NCBI RefSeq assembly: GCF_900102215.1
Contig: NZ_FNBG01000006.1
Location: 1-64,000 of the forward strand
Reading direction: 5' to 3'
DNA from: Fontibacillus panacisegetis
GTDB taxonomy: Bacteria > Bacillota > Bacilli > Paenibacillales > Paenibacillaceae
DNA: 64,000 bases
Numbering within the stretch: position 1 is the first letter of the stretch; the number at the start of each line of letters is the position of its first letter. Under the pieces are notes generated by a model, which had not been told where the DNA came from, did not search any database, and saw only the letters and a program-made list of their open reading frames with translations. Positions 36,431-44,727 of this stretch are shown piece after piece. The position numbers and the translations under genes were made by a program.

Positions 36431-37102
36431 CTATACTGAATATTCATTAATAATGACTTCAAACTCTTCGATATTTTTCTTCGAACCGATGATAACCATA
36501 ATATCCCCAGTTTTCAGCATATCCATTGCCGTCGGGGCAATAATGACTCCGGTTTCCCGGTGTATGGCCACAATACTGCAACCAAAACGTGCGCGTGGAC
36601 TTAAGTCTCCTACATTTTTTCCATGCAGGTTTTCCGGGACATTCATTTCCACAATACTATAATCCTTTGATAAATCGATATAATCCAGAAGATTCGGAGT
36701 TACGAGCTGATGGGCAACCCGCACACCCATATCTCTCTCAGGGAAAATAACACGATCCACACCCAGCTTTTCAAGAGCCCGACCATGCAGGACGGAGATC
36801 GCTTTAGCCACTACCGTTTTGATACCTAGCTCTTTAAGCAAAATGGCAGTCAAAATGCTCATTTGAATATCATTGCCGATCGCTACAATGCCGCAATCAA
36901 AATTCCGCACACCAAGCGATTTCAGTACCTCTTCATCGGTAGAGTCCGCGCAAACCGCATGGGTTAATTGATGGCTCATGTCGTTCACGACTTCATCGTT
37001 CCGATCAATCCCCAGTACCTCATAACCAAGATCCATCAGCTCCAGCGACAGACTGGACCCGAATCGTCCTAGCCCGACCACTACAAACTGTTGTGTTTTC
37101 AT
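36431..37102 (-). CDS. ktrA: Potassium uptake regulatory subunit KtrA
   Basis: A 223-residue cytosolic gating subunit: an RCK_N Rossmann domain (VVGLGRFGSSLSLELMDLG) binding ATP/ADP, then an RCK_C domain (about 140-220) with VGDLSPRARFGCSIVAI-type sequence. RCK_C is the known c-di-AMP binding site in KtrA. It forms an octameric ring on KtrB. The gene lies 14 bp after ktrB and 42 bp before the antiporter gene. Confidence 0.9.
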   Translation of the reverse strand: MKTQQFVVVGLGRFGSSLSLELMDLGYEVLGIDRNDEVVNDMSHQLTHAVCADSTDEEVLKSLGVRNFDCGIVAIGNDIQMSILTAILLKELGIKTVVAKAISVLHGRALEKLGVDRVIFPERDMGVRVAHQLVTPNLLDYIDLSKDYSIVEMNVPENLHGKNVGDLSPRARFGCSIVAIHRETGVIIAPTAMDMLKTGDIMVIIGSKKNIEEFEVIINEYSV

Positions 37103-37115
37103 CTCTTATTTCCCC

Positions 37116-38447
37116 TTATCCAATAATCATTTTACCTTCAGGATGCCTGTACAACTCTTTCTCCTTCTTCGGTCCAAGCGCATAAGCCAATGTCAACGGA
37201 CCAAGCCGTCCAGCAAACATCGTTAGACTGATGATCACTTTACCCATTACAGTCAGCTTGCCAGTAAGCCCCATAGTGAGCCCTACTGTTCCGAAAGCCG
37301 ATGTCGCTTCAAACAAAATGCTAAGGAAGCTGGCATCCTCGGTCGTAGACAATAACATCGCTACAAATATTACGAGGAACAAGGATAACATAGTGATCGT
37401 AACCGCCTTAAATATCCGTTCCTCTGCCAACCGGTATCGGAATAATACCAAATCTGAGCGCCCTCGAATCATGGAAAAAACCGCTCCGACCAGTATAGTA
37501 AACGTCGTCGTCTTAATCCCGCCCCCAGTCGAGCTAGGCGACGCTCCAATAAACATAAGTATGATAATAAAAAATTGTGATGCTTGCCGCAGCGCCCCAA
37601 TATCAAGAGAATTGGCTCCTGCTGTTCTCGGTGTTACTGATTGAAACAACGAGCCCCAAATTTTTCCGCTCCAGCTTAACGGCTCCAAAGTCTTGGAGTT
37701 AGAAAATTCGAATATAAATATGACTAATGCGCCGATCACAATCAAAGAACCTGTCATAGACAGAACAACCTTGGAATGCAGCGACATTTTACGGCGGCGT
37801 CTCAGCTCAATAAGGTCAGACAAAACAATAAACCCTAAGCCACCCGACACAATCAGAAACATCGACACTAGATTCATGACGGGATCAGCCACATAGGAGG
37901 TTAGACTGCGGTAATCTCCAAACAGATCAAATCCGGCATTATTAAAAAAGGAAACAGCGTGGAATATACCGAAATAAAGTGCACGACCAAGCGGCATATC
38001 AAAAGCCAAACGAATAGCAAAGATCAGAGCAGAGCATGACTCAATAACCACAGAATACAGGAGAACTTTTCGGATTAAACGAACGATACCTTCCATTGTA
38101 TTTTGATTCATTGCCTCCTGAAGGAGCAGTCGATCCTTCAGCGATATTTTCCGTTTGAATACAAGCGAGAACAATGTCGCCATGGTCATGAATCCAATGC
38201 CGCCGACTTGAATCAAGAGCATGATCACGACCTGCCCAAATGTAGAGAAATAAACCCCGGTGTCTCGGACAACTAGTCCTGTAACACAAGTTGCGGAAGT
38301 CGCAGTGAAGAAGGCATCTATGAAAGGCAGACTTTCACCCGTTGCACTGGATATAGGAAGCATCAACAGAAATGCTCCAGCTAAAATAATGATCGCGAAC
38401 CCCATAACCAGAACTTGGGGAGGGGAGAATTTAAACCCTTTACGCAA
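37116..38447 (-). CDS. ktrB: Potassium channel-like transporter subunit KtrB
   Basis: About 443 residues, a TrkH/KtrB-type K+ translocating subunit with four pseudo-repeats of membrane-pore-membrane. Filter-like segments include TSATCVTGLV, FHAVSFFNNAGFDLFG, GASPSSTGGGIKT and TSAFGTVGLTMGL. The start is placed at TTG 38447: AGAGGTG lies six bases upstream. A longer in-frame reading to 38600 would translate the riboswitch RNA and is rejected. It forms the ion pathway gated by KtrA. Confidence 0.88.
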   Translation of the reverse strand: MRKGFKFSPPQVLVMGFAIIILAGAFLLMLPISSATGESLPFIDAFFTATSATCVTGLVVRDTGVYFSTFGQVVIMLLIQVGGIGFMTMATLFSLVFKRKISLKDRLLLQEAMNQNTMEGIVRLIRKVLLYSVVIESCSALIFAIRLAFDMPLGRALYFGIFHAVSFFNNAGFDLFGDYRSLTSYVADPVMNLVSMFLIVSGGLGFIVLSDLIELRRRRKMSLHSKVVLSMTGSLIVIGALVIFIFEFSNSKTLEPLSWSGKIWGSLFQSVTPRTAGANSLDIGALRQASQFFIIILMFIGASPSSTGGGIKTTTFTILVGAVFSMIRGRSDLVLFRYRLAEERIFKAVTITMLSLFLVIFVAMLLSTTEDASFLSILFEATSAFGTVGLTMGLTGKLTVMGKVIISLTMFAGRLGPLTLAYALGPKKEKELYRHPEGKMIIG

Positions 38448-38480
38448 CTTGTTCACCTCTTTCAAAAGTAGGTAGACAAC

Positions 38481-38510
38481 GAAAAAAAGACACTGGAAAC
38501 CCCCAATGCC
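38481..38510 (-). terminator. Riboswitch-controlled leader terminator
   Basis: On the minus strand CATTGG pairs with CCAGTG around GGGTTT and is followed by TCTTTTTTT, between the aptamer and the ktrB start. It is the expected expression platform of an OFF riboswitch. Confidence 0.75.
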
Positions 38511-38529
38511 TTTCGACTGGTCCCTGCCA

Positions 38530-38675
38530 CTTTGGCCTACGAGGTTAGCTGACGGATTCGGGCATGCACGGTTTGCCCTATTCATGTCTTCGCCAGACAT
38601 AATACATTATGTCACGAAGATACGAAATTCACCCCTGTTGATCGGTTCCCCCGTTTTCAATATTGAAATTCGGCC
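38530..38675 (-). ncRNA. c-di-AMP (ydaO/yuaA-type) riboswitch aptamer
   Basis: The minus strand carries the hallmark ydaO core CCGAATCCGTCAGCTAACC followed by TCGTAGGC (38535-38565), plus upstream AACGGGGGAACC, GGGGTGAAT and ATAGGGC segments in family order. The aptamer lies in the leader of ktrB, whose homologues are classical targets of this RNA. When c-di-AMP is high, the downstream terminator should form and stop transcription of K+ uptake genes. Boundaries are approximate. Confidence 0.93.
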
Positions 38676-38716
38676 TTTTATATTTCATTTGTTTTCATTT
38701 CATTTTCGTCAAATGG

Positions 38717-38745
38717 ATTATAAGCTTTATTTTGTTCCTTCACAA
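38717..38745 (-). promoter_or_regulatory. Promoter of the riboswitch-ktrBA-antiporter operon
   Basis: On the minus strand TTGTGA (38745-38740) and TATAAT (38722-38717) are 17 bp apart. Transcription would start near 38709 and give a leader of about 260 bases. The remainder of the 523-bp gene-free stretch, 38746-38970, shows no other recognised element. Confidence 0.7.
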
Positions 38746-38970
38746 AGCGATTGTAGGATGAAATTTGTTGAAATTAGCCTAAAAGAGCTGAAACAAAGAG
38801 TCAGGTAATCTCAAATCTGAGCCATGCTTGACTTTGCCGTAGTTATTGCGTCTTTTCATGTTTCATCCTTGATCTATGGCGATTAATGCCTCACTATGTT
38901 ATCTTTACTTTGATATACATTAACCTAAATCATACAGCTTCACCAAAAATGTAGATAAAGGAGTTTTCTA

Positions 38971-40707
38971 ATGCAATCCGAGACGAAACCATACTCTAGA
39001 AAATTCAAGTCAAGTACTCTTTGGCTGCTGGCTGGAATCAGTGTTGTTCTCTTTTTCCTGTTTCAATTTATTTTTCCCGCCGCTTCCGATAACCAGCAGT
39101 TAGAACAGTCCTTTAAAATTATTACTAAAGAACAAGCTAAAGAATCCGCCATCAAGTTTGTAAAATCAGAGCTAAAACTGAATGGCAATTTTGAGGATGC
39201 TCTGGTCACCTATGAGACCCGTTCCGATATTTACGGATATTTAAGCAAGGAAGATTTACTTGGGAAGTATACGTCATCTTATGATAAACAATTTCCACTC
39301 GACGTGTTCCGAGTCCGTTTCAACAACCCTGATGATGTGCTAAGCGCTCTGACAGTAGACATCCATATGAGTACTGGTCAAGCCGTTGGCTTTGAAAAGA
39401 TCGTTTCTTCGAGTAAAGCTAATAAAAAAATGATGCTCGATTTGGGGGCAGAATCGCTAGCGACTTTACGTACTTGGGAGGGTGACCTCAGTCTTGATGA
39501 TAAAGTAGCCCTGTCTGCACCTTACTTGAAAATGTTTGGATTCGACAGCAATCAGCTCAAGCCGCTCACTAAAGATCAAGAGCTTGGGTTAACCTATCAG
39601 GTTTCGGGGTATAGTGCAGGGGAGGCAAAAGCACAGCTTCTGTTTCATTTCGAGTACGGCAGTGTATCCTCAGTAGAATCCTATTTTTCTCCTCCTGTGG
39701 CACATACTAAATATGTAGAAAAACAAACAGTCCTTGCTAATTGGCTTACTTTTGCCGGATATGCTCTATTGACCTTAGTTCTTGGTATTCTTGCGATTGT
39801 CTACAGCTCTCTGACACGTGCACATACCTCCTTTAAAAGAGGGATCTTCCTGTCATCTATTTACTTTGTGCTGTCTATTCTGGGTACGGTGAATATGCTC
39901 CCGATTTTGCAAAAAGATATGAATTCCGGGATGCTGCTGTTCGGTTTAATCATACAAATTATTTTCACACTGTTTATGGCTGCCTCTGTCTACTTTTCAC
40001 TTGTTGGCGGCGATGGGCTATTGCGCAAAAAAGGTATTATTTTGTGGTCACGCTCTAAAGAACCTGGATATGGCCGCCATGTGCTTGACTCCGTCTGGGA
40101 TGGATATGCATGGGCCCTTATCTTGCTTGGTGTACAGGCGATCATTTTCTTTATTCTTGAAAAAACCATTCATACATGGTCAACCACGGATGCGACGCAA
40201 TCACCCTATAACATGCTTTATCCGGTACTCTTTCCTCTGCTAGCATGGGTGGCAGGGATCGGTGAAGAGGCCGTGTATCGACTATTTGGTATTCCAATGC
40301 TCAAAAAGATGTTCCGCAGCACCTTTGTAGCAAGTGTAATCACTACGCTGATCTGGGCTTTGGGACATACGCTTTATCCGATCTACCCAGTCATTTCCAG
40401 ACCCATTGAGCTGTTGTTCATCGGTTTGATCTTCAGCTTTATTTTCCTAAGATATGGCTTCGTAACAGTAGTCTTTGCACATGTTATCTTTGACAGTATT
40501 CTGATGGCTCTTAGCCTTATGTTTATGGGAGGCGTTCTGAACATTGCTGCCGGATTGTTCTATATTGCCCTGCCGGCGATCGTTGCATATGTTATTTATC
40601 TTTTCAATCCACCTAGTAAAGAACGTCATCAAGATGGCTCAGCACCTCCGTACGAGGACAAACAAGAGGAGCCGTTTATTACGACTCCTCATCCTGAAGG
40701 GCATTAA
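38971..40707 (+). CDS. CPBP-family intramembrane protease with N-terminal PepSY-like region
   Basis: A 578-residue membrane protein. One N-terminal span is followed by an extracytosolic region of about 200 residues with a PepSY-like [18 protein letters not shown] helix and [12 protein letters not shown] strand. A C-terminal membrane domain then carries CPBP motifs: [10 protein letters not shown] near 435 (catalytic Glu pair and Arg), WALGHTLYP and [11 protein letters not shown] histidines. The substrate is unknown. The extracytosolic region may sense or inhibit. The 3' end overlaps the end of uvrC on the other strand by 29 bases. Confidence 0.8.
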   Translation: MQSETKPYSRKFKSSTLWLLAGISVVLFFLFQFIFPAASDNQQLEQSFKIITKEQAKESAIKFVKSELKLNGNFEDALVTYETRSDIYGYLSKEDLLGKYTSSYDKQFPLDVFRVRFNNPDDVLSALTVDIHMSTGQAVGFEKIVSSSKANKKMMLDLGAESLATLRTWEGDLSLDDKVALSAPYLKMFGFDSNQLKPLTKDQELGLTYQVSGYSAGEAKAQLLFHFEYGSVSSVESYFSPPVAHTKYVEKQTVLANWLTFAGYALLTLVLGILAIVYSSLTRAHTSFKRGIFLSSIYFVLSILGTVNMLPILQKDMNSGMLLFGLIIQIIFTLFMAASVYFSLVGGDGLLRKKGIILWSRSKEPGYGRHVLDSVWDGYAWALILLGVQAIIFFILEKTIHTWSTTDATQSPYNMLYPVLFPLLAWVAGIGEEAVYRLFGIPMLKKMFRSTFVASVITTLIWALGHTLYPIYPVISRPIELLFIGLIFSFIFLRYGFVTVVFAHVIFDSILMALSLMFMGGVLNIAAGLFYIALPAIVAYVIYLFNPPSKERHQDGSAPPYEDKQEEPFITTPHPEGH

Positions 40708-42589
40708 TAATTTGATTGGCTAGCTTATCACCGATAGAAAGAGGCCGGAAGTCTTCGACGGAGGCCTCTTTAATTTTTTTAAGAGATCCAAAATGCTTTA
40801 GCAGCATTTTACGCCGCTTCTCACCAATACCCGGAATAGAATCCAGACGAGAGACAACCATTGATTTGGCACGCTGCTCCCGATGGAAAGTAATCGCAAA
40901 TCTGTGCACCTCATCCTGAATTCTCTGCAGCAGGTAGAATTCCTGACTGTCACGCGGCAGATGAACGGGCTCTGGCGGTTCTCCTACCATCAACTGCGCC
41001 GTTTTATGCTTGGCATCCTTGACTAGGCCGCCAACAGGTATATAGAGACCTAGCTCGTTCTCCAGCACATCGATCGCTGCCGATATTTGCCCCTTACCAC
41101 CATCGACAATGATAAGATCAGGTCTGGGAAGATTCTCCTTCAGCACGCGTTCATATCTGCGCCGAATCACCTCACGCATGGTGTCATAATCATCCGGTCC
41201 TTCAACGGTACGGACTTTGTATTTTCGATACTCTTTTTTGGCCGGTTTTCCGTCAATGAACACAACCATCGCCGATACCGGATTGGTCCCCTGAATGTTA
41301 GAGTTATCGAACGCTTCAATCCGAGACAAGGTTTCCATCCCAATATGCTGTCCTAAATTTCCAGCGGCTTTCACGGTACGCTCTTCATCGCGCTCAATCA
41401 GCTTAAATTTCTCATCTAGCGTCACTTTTGCGTTATCCTCAGCCATGATCACCATCTGACGTTTAAGGCCCCGATGAGGCACCAGAGCCTTCACGCCAAG
41501 CCACTGATGCAGCGCCGCTGCTCCACTCTCAGGATCAAGACCTTCTAGGTTGTCTCCCTCTGCGGTCTCAACAGGATGAGCCGTTTCTACATCCTCAGCC
41601 GGGAAGTCCTTCATTTCCGGCAGCAATATTTCTTGTGGCAATGCTGGATTGTCGCTGTAATACTGGGTCACATAAGACAGAAAATCACCATACTCTTCTC
41701 CATAGAATGGGAAAACCGAGGCATGACGTTCAATCATTTTCCCCTGACGCACATACAGGATTTGTACACACATCCAGCCTTTATCAACCGCAAAACCGAA
41801 TACATCCCGATCCTTGGCATCTGCCATCGTAATCTTCTGCTTCACCATCAAAGCATCGATATTAATGATTTGATCCCTAAGCTCCTTCGCTCGCTCAAAA
41901 TACAAATTTTCGGCCGCTTCTTCCATTTTGCGCTGCAATTCCTTCTTGATCTCCTCATGCCCACCGCTAAGAAATGATGTTATTTCCCCGGTAATTTCAT
42001 CATAAGAAGATTGCGGAATTTCCTTCACACATGGAGCCATACATTGTCCCATATGGTAATAAAGACATACTTCCTTTGGCATCACATTGCATTTGCGCAG
42101 CGGATACATGCGGTCAAGTAATTTCTTTGTCTGCTGAGCAGCATAAGCATTAGGATAAGGTCCAAAATATTTAGCTTTATCCTTCAGTACTCTGCGAGTA
42201 ACCTCAAGACGCGGGTGAGGCTCGTTTGTGATTTTAATATATGGGAACGTCTTATCATCCTTAAGCAATACGTTATACCGCGGATGATGCGTTTTAATAA
42301 GATTACATTCCAGTATAAGTGCTTCAGTATTACTTCCGGTTACAATGTACTCAAAATCCCTGATATCAGAAACCATTCGTTGCGTCTTGCCATCATGGCT
42401 GCCTGTGAAATAGGATCGTACTCTGTTTTTGAGTACTTTAGCCTTCCCCACGTAAATGATCGTTCCTTCTTTATTCTTCATCAAATAGCAGCCAGGGAGA
42501 TCTGGCAAAAGAGCCAGCTTGTGACGAATTGCTTCAAGCGCCTTTTCCTGCTCCATTAAATCATTTACATAAGAATCAGAAGAATCCAT
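40679..42589 (-). CDS. uvrC: Excinuclease ABC subunit C
   Basis: A protein of about 636 residues that makes the 3' and 5' incisions around bulky DNA lesions in nucleotide excision repair. It has the GIY-YIG domain ([20 protein letters not shown] near the N terminus), a UVR motif ([13 protein letters not shown]), the RNase H-like incision domain with [18 protein letters not shown] and [11 protein letters not shown], and C-terminal helix-hairpin-helix repeats ([20 protein letters not shown]). Length is somewhat above the common 590-610. ATG 42589 is placed behind GGAGGG; the longer reading to 42634 lacks a ribosome site. Confidence 0.93.
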   Translation of the reverse strand: MDSSDSYVNDLMEQEKALEAIRHKLALLPDLPGCYLMKNKEGTIIYVGKAKVLKNRVRSYFTGSHDGKTQRMVSDIRDFEYIVTGSNTEALILECNLIKTHHPRYNVLLKDDKTFPYIKITNEPHPRLEVTRRVLKDKAKYFGPYPNAYAAQQTKKLLDRMYPLRKCNVMPKEVCLYYHMGQCMAPCVKEIPQSSYDEITGEITSFLSGGHEEIKKELQRKMEEAAENLYFERAKELRDQIINIDALMVKQKITMADAKDRDVFGFAVDKGWMCVQILYVRQGKMIERHASVFPFYGEEYGDFLSYVTQYYSDNPALPQEILLPEMKDFPAEDVETAHPVETAEGDNLEGLDPESGAAALHQWLGVKALVPHRGLKRQMVIMAEDNAKVTLDEKFKLIERDEERTVKAAGNLGQHIGMETLSRIEAFDNSNIQGTNPVSAMVVFIDGKPAKKEYRKYKVRTVEGPDDYDTMREVIRRRYERVLKENLPRPDLIIVDGGKGQISAAIDVLENELGLYIPVGGLVKDAKHKTAQLMVGEPPEPVHLPRDSQEFYLLQRIQDEVHRFAITFHREQRAKSMVVSRLDSIPGIGEKRRKMLLKHFGSLKKIKEASVEDFRPLSIGDKLANQIINALQDEES

Positions 42590-42654
42590 TCTGCCTGTTA
42601 CCCTCCTCTCCGAAAAAAAGCTCTTAACCACCACTCAGTCATAAGGTACATAAC

Positions 42655-42855
42655 TATGTGCTGCCGAGCCAAGTAAAACTGCAAAAATGCATTTATTTTA
42701 ATCTAAATCTCCAGTTATGGAAGAAAAACCTGCAAATCCGCAGGATTTTCTCACTATATAGACTTTAACATTAGGCTGGGCGGTAAATAAATGTATAATT
42801 GCAGGAATTTATAACTTCATGAGCCAATAATGAGATAAAACTGCACTTTTGCAGG
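42655..42855. repeat. Four-palindrome dispersed element, copy C (between trxA and uvrC)
   Basis: Palindromes start at 42678, 42729, 42790 and 42840 (steps 51, 61, 50). The second, CCTGCAAATCCGCAGG, and the fourth, ACTGCACTTTTGCAGG, keep the TGCA arms best. Its inter-palindrome sequence is more diverged from copies A and B, but the spacing is the same, and AATTTATAAC after the third matches the AATTTA mark of copy B, giving the same orientation as B. It fills most of the 349-bp gap between uvrC and trxA. Confidence 0.72.
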
Positions 42856-42871
42856 CTTCCCTTCACCAACC

Positions 42872-42904
42872 AAAAACGAAACGCCCCCGGCATGCCGAGG
42901 GCGT
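42872..42904 (-). terminator. Terminator of trxA
   Basis: On the minus strand ACGCCCTCGGCATGCCGGGGGCGT folds into a G+C-rich stem (one half ACGCCCTCGG, other half CCGGGGGCGT) and runs into TTCGTTTTTG, 35 bp past the trxA stop. Confidence 0.88.
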
Positions 42905-42938
42905 GGAGCAAGCGCTCTTGAAATCATCTTTATGATGA

Positions 42939-43256
42939 TTATTGGTGTTTGGCGATCAGGTTTTTGAGTGCATCCTTGGAGTTCAAACCAACAACTTTAT
43001 CAACAGGTTGACCGTCTTTAAAGAAGATCAGTGTAGGGATACTCATTACACCAAAACGGGAAGCTGATTCAGGGTTCTCGTCAACGTTCACCTTTGCGAT
43101 TTTAACCGAATCACCTACATCTGCAGCCAAATCCTCAAGGATTGGAGCAAGCATTTTACAAGGTCCGCACCATGGAGCCCAGAAATCAACAAGGACAACA
43201 CCTTGTCCTTCTACTTCATTATTGAAAGATTGATCAGATACGTTCACAATTGCCAT
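42939..43256 (-). CDS. trxA: Thioredoxin
   Basis: A 105-residue cytosolic thioredoxin with the redox motif WAPWCGPCKM near residues 28-37, the cis-Pro loop SIPTLIFFKDG near 75 and full family length. It reduces disulfides in ribonucleotide reductase, peroxiredoxins and other proteins using NADPH via thioredoxin reductase. ATG with AAGGAGGA upstream, transcribed alone from an extended -10 promoter. Confidence 0.96.
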   Translation of the reverse strand: MAIVNVSDQSFNNEVEGQGVVLVDFWAPWCGPCKMLAPILEDLAADVGDSVKIAKVNVDENPESASRFGVMSIPTLIFFKDGQPVDKVVGLNSKDALKNLIAKHQ

Positions 43257-43343
43257 GATTTATTCCTCCTTATATGTCTGTCACTTATTTGTAATTACTA
43301 ATAATCAATGACATAAATCAAGCCAAAATTTGGCGTCATCTCG

Positions 43344-43349
43344 ATTATA
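43344..43349 (-). promoter_or_regulatory. Extended -10 promoter of trxA
   Basis: TGGTATAAT on the minus strand is an extended -10 element without a clear -35. Downstream in the leader is a perfect palindrome GCCAAA-A-TTTGGC at 43322-43334. Confidence 0.6.
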
Positions 43350-43411
43350 CCACACTTTTTTTGCAAAAGGAAAAACACAATGTATCCGCCTCCTTTACAA
43401 ATTTCAAGGCG

Positions 43412-43436
43412 ATTGGTTATACTAGTAATAACCAAT
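43412..43436. promoter_or_regulatory. Palindrome upstream of the YqzM-like gene
   Basis: ATTGGTTAT and ATAACCAAT flank ACTAGTA with perfect 9-bp arms, 65 bp before the small gene. It may be an operator; no regulator is identified. Confidence 0.5.
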
Positions 43437-43500
43437 AAGCGATTTGTCTATGATGTTTATTATTGACAATTAATTAACTTATCGAGGAGGCCTTCTCGCC

Positions 43501-43656
43501 ATGGATGCAAACCATCATGTGATCGACCCCCGGGAGCATGTTAATGAAGAACCACGGAACGATTTATTTGACTTGATGAACGGTTTCTTCGGAATGCTTA
43601 CGTTTATGTTTGTGATTTTCTTTGGTATGGTTATCGTTAAATTCATCGCAGGTTAA
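43501..43656 (+). CDS. Small single-pass membrane protein, YqzM-like
   Basis: A 51-residue protein from ATG 43501, preceded by GAGGAGG. A hydrophilic N terminus (ends EEPRNDLFDLM) is followed by one long hydrophobic helix and ends in VIVKFIAG. This is the layout of the YqzM family of small Bacillus membrane proteins, whose role is unknown. A palindrome lies upstream and a strong terminator directly downstream, supporting a separate small gene. Family identity is by resemblance only. Confidence 0.7.
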   Translation: MDANHHVIDPREHVNEEPRNDLFDLMNGFFGMLTFMFVIFFGMVIVKFIAG

Positions 43657-43675
43657 TAACACTACGTTAATGTAA

Positions 43676-43718
43676 GACAAAGAGCCAGACTCTCCACTTG
43701 GAGTACCTGGCTCTTTGT
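43676..43718. terminator. Bidirectional terminator between YqzM-like gene and dnaI
   Basis: ACAAAGAGCCA pairs with TGGCTCTTTGT, with an inner TCTCCA/GGAG stem and flanking A/T runs. It lies between convergent genes and can end both transcripts. Confidence 0.85.
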
Positions 43719-43734
43719 TATATTTTGTCCGAAT

Positions 43735-44688
43735 CTACACCTTGCCTCGCTTGTTGATGCCTCCTACGGCCACAACATCTACAAATGGAGCAATCCGATC
43801 CATTAATCGCTGTCCCTTATGGGATTCCTCTCCATCCTTGCTCGTAAAGCCAAGATGCTTCTCAAGCATATTCAAAGAATAGTTGGACGTGTAAAATGTT
43901 GGTTTACGGTTCATTCGATAATTCAAAATTGAGCCTAGCACATGATCCCGAGTCCAAGGGTTTAAATTCTCCGCTCCGATATCATCGAAGATAAGCAAAT
44001 CAGTCCCCTTCATCATTTCTACCGTTTCCTTCAGCTTCTGATTATCCTGCATCATTGATTTCAGGTCTTCCACAAATTCCGGCATGTATACAATGACTCC
44101 AGAGTAGCCTACTTTGGCTAACTCATGCAGCATATAGCACATTAAAAAGGTTTTGCCTGTACCAAAGTTACCTTCCAGGTACAGGCCACGAGTCATAAGC
44201 CCCTTATTTTTCGTCTCATTAATATATCGAAAAACTTGACCTACCGCGGGTGCACGAACCCCATCCTTAGTCAGTATCTCCGCTTCATCGTAACCTTCAG
44301 TTAAAACCCGCTCATCTACATAAAAGCTATGAATTCGGCTCTTAATCGCTGATTCCCGTTCATGCTGCAGCTGCTTGGCACACGGAACCTGTCGTTCTAT
44401 CAGCTGCGGTACTCCCGCGATGTCTTCAACCGTTACCTTCGTAAAATGACCCTGAAAATTGTTAGGACAATTGTCCAGTCCAGGACATTGACTACAGCTG
44501 CGATTATCCTTGACATATTGATACAGCTTCGCCATCCCGATCGTCAACTGCTCATCACCCAACTCAGGATGACTAGTTCGTAATTGTTGTACAAGCGGTT
44601 CACTCATTAATCTAGCAGCCAATTCCTCAGATCGACGACGAAACTGAGGGCTAGCCATCCCTGAAAGTATTTGCCCAAGTGATTCCAT
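43735..44688 (-). CDS. dnaI: Primosomal protein DnaI (helicase loader)
   Basis: A 317-residue AAA+ ATPase that loads the replicative helicase DnaC during replication initiation and restart. The N-terminal zinc-binding region is visible as CSQCPGLDNCPNNFQGH. The P-loop GNFGTGKT (near 178) and Walker B LLIFDDIGAE (near 235) follow. It lies 39 bp after dnaB in the same order as in Bacillus. Family length and motifs match. Confidence 0.92.
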   Translation of the reverse strand: MESLGQILSGMASPQFRRRSEELAARLMSEPLVQQLRTSHPELGDEQLTIGMAKLYQYVKDNRSCSQCPGLDNCPNNFQGHFTKVTVEDIAGVPQLIERQVPCAKQLQHERESAIKSRIHSFYVDERVLTEGYDEAEILTKDGVRAPAVGQVFRYINETKNKGLMTRGLYLEGNFGTGKTFLMCYMLHELAKVGYSGVIVYMPEFVEDLKSMMQDNQKLKETVEMMKGTDLLIFDDIGAENLNPWTRDHVLGSILNYRMNRKPTFYTSNYSLNMLEKHLGFTSKDGEESHKGQRLMDRIAPFVDVVAVGGINKRGKV

Positions 44689-44727
44689 AGGTTAACCCTC
44701 ACCTTTCTACCATCAAAAGGTCCCTTG

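Noticed and set aside
38448..38600. N-terminal extension of KtrB
   Set aside because: It would translate the c-di-AMP riboswitch and its terminator; the ribosome site supports TTG 38447.
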